Below, piece after piece: positions 11,561 to 22,075 of a stretch of DNA of 64,000 bases. Position 1 is the first letter of the stretch; every line of letters begins with the position of its first letter. The position numbers and the translations under genes are program-made. The stretch is from Rhodotorula mucilaginosa (lineage: Eukaryota; Basidiomycota; Microbotryomycetes; Sporidiobolales; Sporidiobolaceae): NCBI GenBank assembly GCA_034406715.1, contig CP137877.1:310001-374000 (forward strand). Reading direction: 5' to 3'. The notes beneath the pieces are model-generated. The model saw only the letters and a program-made list of their open reading frames with translations. It made no database searches and was not told the origin of the DNA.

Positions 11561-12312
11561 TCGGGTGTGCACTCAGATTTGAGCGCAAAATAGAGGGAAT
11601 CAGAAACAGTAGCGATTCGGTTTGCGGTGAATCTATCATATCGAAGTGAATATACCAAAGCGCCCAAAGCTTTGAAAACCCACAGTATCGGTCAAGCGCT
11701 GGTTGAGGCGACTCGGGCATCCGTCCTCGCTCTGCGATCCGTCGGAGGATGGCTGCACTCGTCCTCAACTCAGCTCTCCTCCGATTGCGCCATGCTCAGG
11801 GACAACAGCATCTGAGAGATCTGTCGCAACTATCTGCTACGGGCAATCGCCTGTCTACTACCTAACTCTTCATGCTTTCCCTCGTCGAAGCGGTGTCAAG
11901 CCAATTTAATCGGAGTCGCAGCTTTGCACGCAGGCCACACACATAGGCAGGGCTCGGCCACGCAGAGACGAGCTGCGGTATCGTTTGTGTCACGGGGCAC
12001 TCGCACGCCACAGCTTATCGGATTGGTGGCTCTACATAATCTCCTGCGACATCACGGAGCCCGGTGGTGTGCTCGCCCGCAGCGCGGCTTTCACTCCAAT
12101 CTCTCACGCCATCCGAGCTACTGTCCGTTACTGGTGCCGAATGCTTGGTCAGACCGCGGCAGAGGAGCGCCCGAGGGCTCGGCGCTAGTCTCGTCGACGG
12201 AATCAAATCGCGCCATCCCCCGCCCGCGTGTCAAAGAACGGGAGAATCGGCTGCCCTTCCTTCAACCGGGTGAACTCGTCGCCCTAGTCCCTACCCGCGC
12301 ACAGACACAGCT
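11561..12312. promoter_or_regulatory. Intergenic region before the 2OG-Fe(II) oxygenase, with GATA site at 12014-12020
   Basis: This 752-base gap carries CGATAAG on the minus strand at 12014-12020. I see no gene. Small frames here do not match a family and lack plausible splice partners. Confidence 0.4.
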
Positions 12313-13798
12313 ATGACCATCTCACTTGACCGCCCCGCCTATCCACCTTTCGAGCACGTCAAGCCGACAGAGGCGGATCTTCCATTCATCAAACTTGGCG
12401 TTGTCGACTTGTCGCGTTACGTCGAGGGTCCAGAAGGACTCGCTTCACGTCAGGCACTCGCGGCGGACTTGGAAGACGCGTGAGTAATCTCTCCATCCCT
12501 TCCAGCATTGCGGTTCGCCCCAGGCTGCCCTGCAATGGAGGACTTGGCTAACTGACGCTTCTGGCTCCATCACGCGCAGTGTCAGCAAGCAGGGCTTCTT
12601 CTTCCTCGAGGGCCACGGCTACCCCCAAGAGCAACTCGACTACCTGCAAGCGATCTCTCAGGCGATCCTCGACCTCCCGCTCGACCAGAAGACCGAGTAC
12701 TCGGCCGGCGCTCAAGTCTCCGAGGACGATGCCGTGACCGATACCTCGAAATTCGGCGCCGAGCGGGGAACCGGCTTCAAGGTTCGCGGATACTGGGGCA
12801 TGCAGCACGGCGTGCGGGATCAGATTGAGCATTACAACTGGGTGAATCCCTCTTCCTTTTCTTCCGGAAGTGGCGCAGCGTTCGACGCCTTAGTCGGAAG
12901 TCAGCCGCAGGCCCACGAAGTAGACGACTGACCGCTACTTCACGATTCTGCAGCGCAACCTCCTTCATCCGACGATCCGCGACGGTCAGATTTACCCGCC
13001 TTTGGTCCGGCAACACCTTCCCGAGGTGGTCGACTACATCTCGTACCTCCACTACGACGTGATCCGGAAGCTCTCTTCCTTGTTCGACATCATCCTCGAA
13101 GTCCCCGAGGGCACCTTCTGGAGCCTCTGCAAAGTCACGCCCGATGTCCCGGACGACAGTGCGGGCGGCTTCGCTCGAGCGATGCTCTACAACCCGATGC
13201 CGGAAGAGGACGAGAAAAAGACGGCGAATACGTGGTTGCGCGGGCATTCCGACGCCTCGTTCTTGACGTTCATCACGAGTCAGCCGATGGCGTCGCTCCA
13301 AGTCAGGGATTACAAGGACGGGCAGTGGAAATGGGTCGGCTACCGCGAGAACGCGCTGGTTGTCAATGTCGCGGACTGCTTGGAGTTCCTCAGCGGCAGC
13401 TACTTCAAGAGCACGATTCACCGCGTCGTGTCACCCCCGGACGATCAGAAGGGACACCGCCGCCTCGGCTTCAGTGAGTCCAGAGATTCGCTTTCCTTGT
13501 GCGTCTGCAGCTTCCGGTCCACGAGCTGACCAGCTCCCGACTCGATCTCAACCCAGTCTACTTTTCCGCGTTCAAGCCACACGTTGTCGTCGATCCGAGC
13601 ACGCTCAAGTCTCCGAAACTCGACCGACTCGGGATCACTAAACCGGCTTCGTGGGACCGGATCACCGCTAGGGAGTGGGAAGACCGCAAGGTCAAGACGT
13701 TTGGGAAGAAGGCTATCAACGCCAATGAGGGCGACGAACCGATTCCGTTCTATATCAACGGTCGAGCGGCGGAGCGGTGGCACCAGCTCGGCAAGTAG
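12313..13798 (+). CDS. 2-oxoglutarate/Fe(II) oxygenase, isopenicillin-N-synthase-like
   Basis: A soluble oxygenase of the plant/fungal 2OG-Fe(II) type (DIOX_N plus 2OG-FeII_Oxy). The start at 12313 reads MTISLDRPAYPPFE, followed by the N-terminal block LPFIKLGVVDLSRYVEG and KQGFFFLEGHGYP. The iron ligands are HSD in WLRGHSDASFLTF (about 13239-13275) and the distal histidine in FKSTIHRVVSP (about 13405-13437). The arginine in HRRLG takes the place of the usual R in RxS, so the 2OG anchor is less standard here. Four exons: joins near 12480-12579, 12841-12940 and 13473-13556. Relatives hydroxylate, desaturate or cyclise small molecules; the substrate is unknown. It follows the transporter on the same strand, 752 bases away. 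Confidence 0.88.
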
Positions 13799-14031
13799 AT
13801 GGGTACTAAACTGCAACATCTACAGTCTGAGCCCTGAAGAGGTGTTGTCGTTGCTGTGCTCTGCTTGAGCCGAAGCACGGACTCTGCTGTGCTTGCAATT
13901 GCCCGACTTGAGCTGCTGTGGCTGCGGACTGGAACTTGAGAGAAGCCCCACTTCGGCAGCGCGTCGGCTGACCTCGCGAGCGCGAGCTGCTGCCCTCGAG
14001 CGCTTCGACTCTCTACACGCCGTGACTCAGG

Positions 14032-14648
14032 ATGCCCGTAGAGCCACACACGCACTACCCAGGCCGACCACATCCGTGCGATGACCCTCATTCGCACCTC
14101 TCGGTGACGCTGCTCCAGTTCCGGGACGCCATGAACTCGGACGAGTCGTCCTCTCAGCCGTCGACTCTGCGCGCCTTTTTCACCGAGCAAGATCCCGTCT
14201 GCATCGAACATGGCCCGAGCGACATCGACGGACTCCCTCTCCTCGGCCGACCGTTCCGAGGCGAACCCGCCATCTTGGAGTATTTCTCGTTGATCGGCAC
14301 CGTCCTCAAAGGCCGCGGCTCAAACTTTGACGACGACTCGCTCCTCGTCCGGATTGCGGAGAAGGACCACGTCCATACGGCGAGAGCGATCTGGACCGGG
14401 ACGGCGACCTGGTCGGCGCAAGAGACGGGGAAAGAGTGGGACGAAGCGGTCGTCTGGGCCTTCGACCTCTTGCGCGAGGGCCGCGAGTGGAAGATCCAGA
14501 AGTGGGAAGTCTGGGCAGGTGCGTGCCGCGAGATTGCTGCGCTGATTGCCAGAGCACCGAACTCGATTCCGGGGACTCATCTCTTTCTCGTCTCCGCTTT
14601 TGATCGCACGCAGATCCTCTGAGCGCATACCTAGCGATCAAGTCGTAG
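14032..14648 (+). CDS. SnoaL/NTF2-like small protein
   Basis: Two exons, 14032-14518 and 14614-14648, give 173 residues. The join restores VWADPLSAYLAIKS and a stop at 14646. The middle section has the cone-fold features of NTF2/SnoaL-like proteins: RDAMNSDESSSQPSTLRAFF, a GLPLLGRPFRGEPAILEYFS helix, then beta strands ending with AVVWAFDLLREGREWKIQKW. Such proteins act as small cyclases, isomerases or ligand binders; I cannot name a reaction. It lies 233 bases after the oxygenase on the same strand and is the last gene of the co-oriented block. The PHTHYPGRPHPCDDPHSH start is histidine-rich and may be unstructured. Confidence 0.75.
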
Positions 14649-15090
14649 CGTCTCGAAAGGCAGCTCCAGACTGCGAAACTACCGCGCTTCGCTCTGACCC
14701 TATTCCGGAGAGGAACCCCGAGGATTGCATTGAGATTGTGCATACCCTCTCAAGGGGCGCCCTGTGGCGTCGCCCGTCCCGCCCCTTCCCTCGCCATCAG
14801 AGCTCGTGCTATCGCCTAGCCTATATCGCTCCGAGAGAGGATCAGGTCACGGCGTGAAGACAGACCCTCTCTCGTAGGTCCAGCGAAAAGAAGGAATCGC
14901 AGTCCGCAGTCCGTCGGGGAGGAAGTGCAGTCGAACTCCGTTGTCACGCGGATGCGTCGACTGCCGGGTCGTTATGCTCGTTGCTTCCATTCAACCATCC
15001 GTCTTGAGGAAAGAAGGCATAGCACCGTTGCTGATCCTCCGGGAATGCCTGATCTACCCTCCCCAGGCCAGGTCGACGCCCGACCGAGAA
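14649..15090. other. Convergent intergenic region
   Basis: A 442-base gap between two converging stop codons, presumably 3' untranslated sequence of both genes. The right end is C-rich. No gene or repeat is supported. Confidence 0.4.
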
Positions 15091-16763
15091 TCAGACCTTC
15101 CTCTTCTTCCCTCCGCCCGCGATCCCCCCTCTCTTGTTGCCCCCCTCTCCCATCGCATACGCTCCCTTATTCCCCTTCCTCTGCCTCTTGCGCCCACTCA
15201 TCGTCTTGCGCATGACCTCCTTGGTCTTCTTCTTGGCGTACGCTTTCGACTCTTCGTCCTCGAGGAGGTCCTCGACGAAGGAACGCTTTTGGACCGTCGG
15301 TTGCGACGAGAGGGTCGTGGCGCGAGTGGAGGGGGCGATGATGTGTCCGATCTGTACACACACGCGCACACACACACACACACGAGTAATCAGGACGAGA
15401 AAGTGGTCAGCGATGTTTCCCCAACGTATATGGGAGGCGGCAGCGTCCCCCTGACCCCATTGACAGCAGCTGCCTTCCTCTCCTCCTCCAGAAAGAAAGG
15501 AAGAGGGACTTCGCCCACGGAGTCGACCAAGAAAGAAAAAAAAAGCAACACTCACCTGGAAGAACTCTCCAACCTTGTCCTTTTTCGCGCCGCCCCTCAA
15601 AAACTTTTTCGGGTCGAGTTGGTTGCTCAACCTGAGCGCGTCAATCTCGCGCTTGATCTCGGGCGTCATCGGCGTCGCTGGCAAGTTGAACCATTGTGCG
15701 CCGGCCGTGTGGGGTTGTTTCTGCTCGCACGGCGCGCGCGCGCCGCAAGGGGAGGGGAAGGGGGGTCAGTTTCTTTTCGGATGGAGAAACAATCGTCTCG
15801 GGTCCGGAGGAGATGAGGGAGTGGTCTGGGATACCGGATGACGACCAAGAAGGGAGACGAAAAGAGAAGCAACACAAGGTTCCGGGGGGGAAAGTAAGTA
15901 ACTCACTGCGCGGATTTGCTTCTTGCTCAATCGCGGCAAGGGCGCCATTCCCCATTTGTCCCCCACTTGTCCCTCCGCAGTAGTAGTAGAAGGGGTCCCG
16001 GTCTCCCTCTCCTTTCCCTTGCCGTTTCCGTTCAAAGGCAGCGCAGAGACCGTCACGGCGCCTTGGTCGGCGAGGACAGTCCGTCCGAGGTCCTGCGCCA
16101 GAGAGATTCCGTTCACGTGCTGCTGCTGCGGTGTTCTTCCTGGTCTTGAGCGAGAAGACGAAGCGAACAGAGTTGAGCGCGAGAGAGGCGCGGCGAGGGA
16201 AGGTGGGAGGGGTCGGGCGGCGGCCGGGGCGGAAGAAGAGGAGGAGGCTTTCGGAGTTGCGCTGCGAGGAGAGTATGGGCGTGAGCACGTTTCTTACTCG
16301 TTATGACGAGTGCAGATAGGGAAGACTAGTCTCCGCCGCCATCAAGTAAAAGGACTCACGCTCCCTCGTCGTCGTCGTTTCCTGAATCGGCGCCGTCCTC
16401 CTCGTCCTCGTCCTCGTCTTCCGAATCTGATTCATCGTCGCTCCCAAAGTGAACCATTTCTTCGTTCCCGGCCAGGTCATCCCCTGTGCGTTTCGCGGCC
16501 TCTCGATCGAGTTGTTTTCGAGACTGGAGGTGTTGCCTCGCTGCGAGTTTGGCTTTGAGCAAGAGGGCGCTCAGGTCCGGGCGCGCGTCCTCGTCCTCTT
16601 CCGAGTCGTCCTCCTCTGAATCGTCGTCGTCGTCCGAGTCTGACGAGTCCGAGTTGTCTGATGAAGTGGTTTCATCAGAAGCGAGCGTGGTGGTGATGGA
16701 TCCGCCGGGCGCAGGCGACGACAGCGCGAGTCGCGCGAGCTCTCCCCGAGTTACGGCAGGCAT
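15091..16763 (-). CDS. FCF2: Fcf2-type pre-rRNA processing factor
   Basis: Fcf2 is a nucleolar protein of the small-subunit processome needed for early 18S rRNA cleavages. The conserved core is visible: WFNLPATPMTPEIKREIDAL, then RLSNQLDPKKFLRG and KVGEFFQ (about 15555-15690), and, after an intron, IGHIIAPSTRA with SFVEDLLEDEE. The C-terminus is strongly basic (KRQRKGNKGAY, ending GGGKKRKV), fitting a nucleolar protein. The first exon is acidic and serine-rich (SDDDDDSEEDDSEEDEDA). The start is the ATG at 16763 (MPAVTRGEL), since no ATG lies further up in frame before a stop. About five exons. It is divergent from SAS10, another processome gene, across a 207-base gap. Confidence 0.9.
15354..15383. 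repeat. (AC)n microsatellite inside an FCF2 intron
   Basis: About 30 bases of alternating A and C, with one CG interruption, lie in the intron just upstream of the last FCF2 exon. It reads as GT repeats in the transcript. Likely length-variable between strains. Confidence 0.85.
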
Positions 16764-16970
16764 CCGGATGCACAGGTCTTGGGCTCTACGCGGTTGCTGT
16801 GCGAGAGCGATGAGCAAATCGAGCGATTGATGAGCTCAAGTCGGTAATACTAAAGTTGTAATGAGGTGATTACAAATCGGTTCGATTACAAGTGTCCGGG
16901 TCGAGCTCGCCTCCACTCTTGCCAACTTGCACTCGCTCCAGAGAGCAGAGCAGTATAGGCGAAGGGAAGG
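16764..16970. promoter_or_regulatory. Divergent promoter FCF2/SAS10 with PAC-type motif
   Basis: This gap of 207 bases serves two ribosome-biogenesis genes. GCGATGAGC at 16807-16815 matches the PAC motif known upstream of ribosome-biogenesis genes in ascomycete yeasts. A second TGATGAGCT lies at 16829-16837. TTGTAATC/GATTACAA elements recur at 16858-16893. The same octamer also occurs inside a few coding exons of the window, so the match alone is not strong. Confidence 0.5.
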
Positions 16971-19527
16971 ATGGGCAAGCCAAAGAACGTCGGCGCCCGC
17001 AAGGCGACCCAGTACCGCGCCAAACAGATCGCGCCCGAGCAGCAGTTTGACCGCTCGCAATCGCGGTTCAACTCGAGCCGCCTCGACTCGTACGAGGACA
17101 CGTTCGGCTCGGGAGACGAGGACCAGTTCCACCTCAACCGGGACAAGATGCTCCTCGAAGACGATGACGGCGCTCGCGGCGGTGCAGGACGAGATGATCT
17201 CGACGAACCCGACACCATCTACGACCTCGACTTGCCGTCCTCGGCCTCGGAAGACGAGCAGGACGACCAAGAAGAGGAAGCAATGACGACGACACGCGTA
17301 CCGAGACACCTGAGGGAGTACAAGCGGAGCGGCAAGAAGGACGAGAATCTCGGCAGGTTCGGACACGAGTACGACCCGAAGCAGGACATTGTCTTCCCTT
17401 CTGCCGACGACGAGGACGAGGACGACGACGACGCGACCAAGTCGGCGATGGATGCGACCCAACTCGCCGCCGCCGATTCGTCAGACGAGGACGACGACGG
17501 CCGACCGAGCAAGAAGAAGAAGCGCGGCGACGACGACTCAGCCTCGGACTCGGAACTCGAACAAGACCATGAGCGCTGGGCCGCCGGACACTATCACGTC
17601 TCTCGTCGCGCGCCAGGGGAAGCCGACTCTGAAGACGAAGAGGCGCTCGAGTTGGAGGAGCAAGAGGCGCGCAGGTTGCAGAAAAAGATGAAGGACCGGC
17701 TCGACGGCCTGGACGACTTTGCGCTGGCGGATGACGAACCCCAAGCCGGATCTGGAGTGGATACGTCGTCCAAGTCGCAGGACCGGTTGAGACTCGACGA
17801 CGATGAAGATGGCGAGCAGGGGACCGGTCCCGCTGCTGCCTCCTCCTCCTCCTCGATGACCGGGACCGCCGTCGCCGACCTCTCGGAAGAGGCAGCGATC
17901 GCTCTCCTCCTCCGCACCCAACCCGAAACCCTCGCCCTCGTCGACGACTTTCTCCTGACCGCCTCGAAACTGTCCCAAGTCTCTCGGGACCTGCAAGTCG
18001 TCCGCGCCTCGCGCGACGAGCACGGGAACGAACACCCCGCCCTCGCCATCATGGAACTCGAACACCAAGCCCTGACGACCTATTTGCCGACCCTCGCGTT
18101 CTACTTTTCCCTCTTGTTACAACCGACTGCGCCGGAGCAAGAGTTGGTCGACAAGGTCCTGGCGAGGTTGAGTAGTCTGCGAGGGGCGCTTGCTACGATG
18201 GAGGAGTTGGACCTGACGAGTGCGACCTACGGGGCTGCTCAAGACGAAGACGACGAAGACGAGGACGAGGAGGACGAGGACGGCGAAGGTGCCGATCTCG
18301 CGCTCTCGAAATCGCGCCGCCTCGTCCCGCCCGAAGAGATGTTCAACCTCGCCGATTCGGACGCTTCCACCGACCCCTCTGACGACGACGAGGAGATGGA
18401 CGAGATCACCGATTCCATGTTGGTCGGCATCGACGACGACGAACTCGAAGAGTTGATGGCCGAGTTGGGACCGGGAGACGGTGCCGATGTCTTGATGGAG
18501 AAGGTTAGAGCGAAGCAACGCGACAAGGGCATCGAAGTTGCAGAAGAGGACGACGAGGATGACGAGGAAGAGGAAGAGGACGAAGAGGAGGAGGAGGACG
18601 AGGTGCCTGTTGTGGCCAAGAAGGCTACGAGCCGGAAGCCGCCTACGATTCCGACTCTCCCGACTCTGGCGCCCATGTCCACTTCGAACCCCAAACCCGC
18701 CCGTACCGCCGGCGGCAACTCGACTTCGGCCGCCGCCGACCTGCTCGACCCCCTTTCGCTTTCCAACACCGACCGCGCCGACAAGGCCTCGAAGCGGCAC
18801 ACGCTTCGGTTCCACGCCGCCCAAGTCGAGCAGAAAGCTTCGAAGCGGGACGCGCGCCGGCGCGGACTCGAAGGCGACGATGACGTGCCGAGGCGGAGTA
18901 AGGAGCAGGCGAGGCGGGAAGTGCTCAAACGGCAGCAGCATGGGGCGGCCAAGGATGCGGAAGCGCGCGCGAGGCTCGACGGGGATGACTTTGGAGAGGA
19001 CGACGAACGGGACGCGCGGGCTGTGCGGGGAGAGGCGGCAGCTGGCGGCCAGAACGATGATGGCGACGACGGCTACTATGATTTGGTGGCGGCCGAGAAG
19101 TCCGAGGGACGGCAGGCCAAGAAGGCGCGTTACGATGAGGCCCGGGCAGCAGAACGGTACGCTTTCTCTTCTTCTCCACTATCTCGACGTCGGGTCGCGG
19201 TCTCTGCCCGACGAGAGAAAAGCCCGATTGCTGATGATCCGAATTCATCAATTCGCAAACAGCGAGGAGATCTTGTCCCTCGCCGAATCGGCCGTCGACG
19301 GACCGCGAGCTGCGACGCGCAAGATCCTCTCGAACCGCGGCTTGACCCCGAAGCGCAACAAGCTGAACCGGAACGCCCGCGTCAAGAAGCGCCACCAGTA
19401 CGACCAGAAGCAGAAGAAGCTCCGCAGCATGCAGGCTACGTACAGCGGCGGGGAGGCGAGGACTGGATACGAGGGCGAGAGGACCGGTATCTCGAAGCAG
19501 AACGTGCGCAGTCGCACGCTGGGCTGA
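16971..19527 (+). CDS. SAS10: Sas10/Utp3 small-subunit processome protein
   Basis: Nucleolar U3-snoRNP-associated protein required for 18S rRNA maturation. Two exons, 16971-19156 and 19263-19527, give 816 residues; the join reads AAERREEILSLAES. It starts MGKPKNVGARKATQYRAK. The Sas10/Utp3/C1D domain lies at about residues 300-425 (EEAAIALLLRTQPETLALVD, then LTTYLPTLAFYFSLLLQPTA). The C-terminal Sas10 signature is clear: RKILSNRGLTPKRNKLNRNA, RVKKRHQYDQKQKKLRS and the tail ISKQNVRSRTLG. Long acidic tracts flank the middle domain, as in other members. Only one intron, near the 3' end, in contrast to its neighbours. Divergent from FCF2. Confidence 0.95.
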
Positions 19528-19711
19528 AGCAGCAGCGCCCCTTTTGGCGCGGTCTCAGCGGAGGTGTTCTACCTCCTTTCCTCTTGCAACGCGCTCATTC
19601 GAAGCAACATGTGTCGTGTCTCCACTCGTGATTTGCGTCACTGGACTGGAAGAAAGGAAGAAAGCGAGTCGGAATATGAATTGCAGCAGCTCATACCGTA
19701 TCTCAACGGGA

Positions 19712-22075
19712 TCAGGTGAAGAACTCGAACGGCTTTGCCCACCCTTCTTCGGCGAGCAAGTCGCTGCCTCTGCCGTCGCAGGTCGAGACGGGACAGGTCG
19801 TCCAATCCTCCTCGACGCCCGTCTCGTCCGCTCGCGACTTGCCCTTGCCTTTACCCTTTCCTTTGGTGGAACCGTTCGGCGCCGCCGCGGGATGGCCGCC
19901 GCCGTCGGTTCGGCGTCGCTTAGCGGCGGGGGGATGTCGAGCAGAGTCGCCACGGATAGAGTATCCGTCGGTGTCGTCGTCGCTGTCGCTGCTCGAGAGG
20001 TAGAACTCGGAACTGTTCGACGGAGTGCCAGATTCGAGGTCCCAGGTGACGGACTTCTTCCCCTTCCCCTTGCGCCTGTCCTTGCCCTTTGACGCGTTTG
20101 ACGACGCTGTTGAGATTCCGTTCGCTCGAGTCGCCGCTGGCGCCGCCGCCGAAGAAGCAAGCCCCGTCGAGTCGTCCAGGACCCACCCGCCCTTTTCCTG
20201 CGCCCGAATCGCTCGACATCGCTCCTTGGCCTCTTCGAGACACTTGGCACAGATGGCGTGCCCGCACCTGAGCGCAAAGACCTTCTTGTTGCCGGTCCCG
20301 CTCAACAAGAGTGTCTCGAGGCAGGACGCGCAGACCGGTTCGAGCTCCTCGGTCGGTTTGGCGGCGGTTCTCGATCGACTTTTCTTGGTCGACGAAGCGG
20401 CCACAGGAGGAGGAGGAGGAGGCGCGCCGTCCGGATCGCGCGGCTCGACAATGTCGCGCGAGAAGCCTCGCTCGACCGGACCGGGGTGACTCATCCGGAC
20501 GCCATACTTTTTACTCGCCGCCTTGACCTTGGCTGCACCTCCCCAGCCGCCGGCTACTCCTGCCGGGCCTCCTCCGTATGCCTGTCCGTAGATGCCGCTC
20601 ATTGAGCCAGCACCACCGTGGACTGCCGGGCCGCCGGACCAGTAGGCCCCGCCGAGGAGGTGGTTGAGGTAGCTGCGGCCGCCGAGATCCGAAATCATGC
20701 TCGACATGTAATGATGAAAGGTCTCGGCCCCGTTCCCTCTTCCAAACACGCCGCCAAACCCGCGTCCTCCTCCTCCGCCGCCGCCGCCGCCGCGGCGAGC
20801 CGCTCCTGCCGCCGATCGTTGCGCCGTCTCGTAATCGTCGTACCCCAACTCGGCAGCTTCGGCGTCCGCGAGTGCTCGCGCAAAGGTCGCGTCAGCATCT
20901 TCGGCGGCATTGCCTGCTGTGCGGGCTGTTGCTGTGGCCCGCGAACCGCTCGGGGCTCCCGGACCCGTACGCGCGCGGGTCGATCTTCGCGGCTGCGATC
21001 GACCAGTCGTCGAGCCATTCGAGGAGGTCGCCGTCGCGCCGGGAGGGACTATATAAGGCGGAGGCGAACCGACCGGTAGACCGTACAGCGAGAGGCGACT
21101 CGGTCCCGCGACGGGTGGCTGGGAAGCCGGGCGTTCACTGACGACCTCGATGTCTGAATCCGAACTGAGGTCCGGCGCTACGGCTGCACGACGACGAGCG
21201 CGCACTCCAGCGGCGACACTCGAAGATGCGGTGGTGCGAGATCGACTCGGTCCGGCGACGGGAGCGTAGTCCGAGTCGCCGGTGTCGTTGTCGTCGTCAG
21301 ATGAAAGCAAGAGTTCTCGCGAAGTCGAGGTTGAGGTCGAGGTCGAAGGACCCGCTTGTTGTCGTCGCCGACGCGTTTGCTGCTGGCCAGCGGCGGAAGT
21401 ACTGGCCTCCGCCGCTGCTGAGGCCGAAGATGATCCCGGCAGAAGAAGTCGGGACGCCCGCGCGGCGGGGACGAGTTCGCGACGCCTCGGGGGTGGGGAC
21501 GACGAAGTCAAGTCGATGACGGACCTGTCACGGCGAGAAGGCGGAGCGTTCGACCGTGACTGTCCGTTCTCCGCTTGGGCTCTCGCTTCGAGCGGAGGCC
21601 TGCCTAAAGGGTCATCGTCGCCTCGATCCCCCTGCTGTCGCCGGGGCGGGACTAGAAGAGCATGGGACGATCTGCTCTTTCCGGCGACTGCTCGAGGTGG
21701 ACTCGCTTGCCTCCTTGGGGTCGGAGCGGCGACCGCGTCTTCTTGGTCTGCGGGCGGTCTAACAGCTACATCCTGGGCAGAAGACGCGGCGGTGGCGGCG
21801 GTTGACTGCGACGGTCCGGCGATGGAGGATTGCGGAGTCGAGGACGAAGAATTGGAGGTGCTCTCTGCAGGTTGGGCTGCAGCGGCACTTGGCGGAGGAG
21901 GTACCGGTGGAGGCTGCATGAGACTCGCGCCGACGGGGGCCGGTCGACCCCAGAGGTGCGTCGCGTCGGTTGATGAGCCGCTCGCGCTGGAGTTGGATAT
22001 GGGAGAGATGCGTTTCGGACGCGAAGAAGAGGAAGAAGAGGGAGTCGGTGGATCGGTCGACTGTCGAGTGAGCAT
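19712..22075 (-). CDS. RING-type zinc finger protein with a long insert within the RING
   Basis: A single open exon of 787 residues if translation starts at the ATG at 22075 (MLTRQSTDPPTPSSSS). The frame stays open upstream to about 22240, but that part looks like leader. Most of the protein is Ser/Pro/Ala-rich and disordered, with a glycine-rich run near 20765-20790 and a GGPAGVAGGWGG stretch. The zinc finger starts at about residue 580: CASC, CGHAICAKC, then CPVSTC close to the C-terminus. The last Cys pair is about 148 residues after CAKC; the spacer holds KRRRT and several KGKGK blocks that look like nuclear localisation signals. Likely a nuclear ubiquitin ligase, by the finger type only. 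No orthologue name can be given. Confidence 0.8.
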   Translation of the reverse strand: MLTRQSTDPPTPSSSSSSRPKRISPISNSSASGSSTDATHLWGRPAPVGASLMQPPPVPPPPSAAAAQPAESTSNSSSSTPQSSIAGPSQSTAATAASSAQDVAVRPPADQEDAVAAPTPRRQASPPRAVAGKSRSSHALLVPPRRQQGDRGDDDPLGRPPLEARAQAENGQSRSNAPPSRRDRSVIDLTSSSPPPRRRELVPAARASRLLLPGSSSASAAAEASTSAAGQQQTRRRRQQAGPSTSTSTSTSRELLLSSDDDNDTGDSDYAPVAGPSRSRTTASSSVAAGVRARRRAAVAPDLSSDSDIEVVSERPASQPPVAGPSRLSLYGLPVGSPPPYIVPPGATATSSNGSTTGRSQPRRSTRARTGPGAPSGSRATATARTAGNAAEDADATFARALADAEAAELGYDDYETAQRSAAGAARRGGGGGGGGGRGFGGVFGRGNGAETFHHYMSSMISDLGGRSYLNHLLGGAYWSGGPAVHGGAGSMSGIYGQAYGGGPAGVAGGWGGAAKVKAASKKYGVRMSHPGPVERGFSRDIVEPRDPDGAPPPPPPVAASSTKKSRSRTAAKPTEELEPVCASCLETLLLSGTGNKKVFALRCGHAICAKCLEEAKERCRAIRAQEKGGWVLDDSTGLASSAAAPAATRANGISTASSNASKGKDRRKGKGKKSVTWDLESGTPSNSSEFYLSSSDSDDDTDGYSIRGDSARHPPAAKRRRTDGGGHPAAAPNGSTKGKGKGKGKSRADETGVEEDWTTCPVSTCDGRGSDLLAEEGWAKPFEFFT

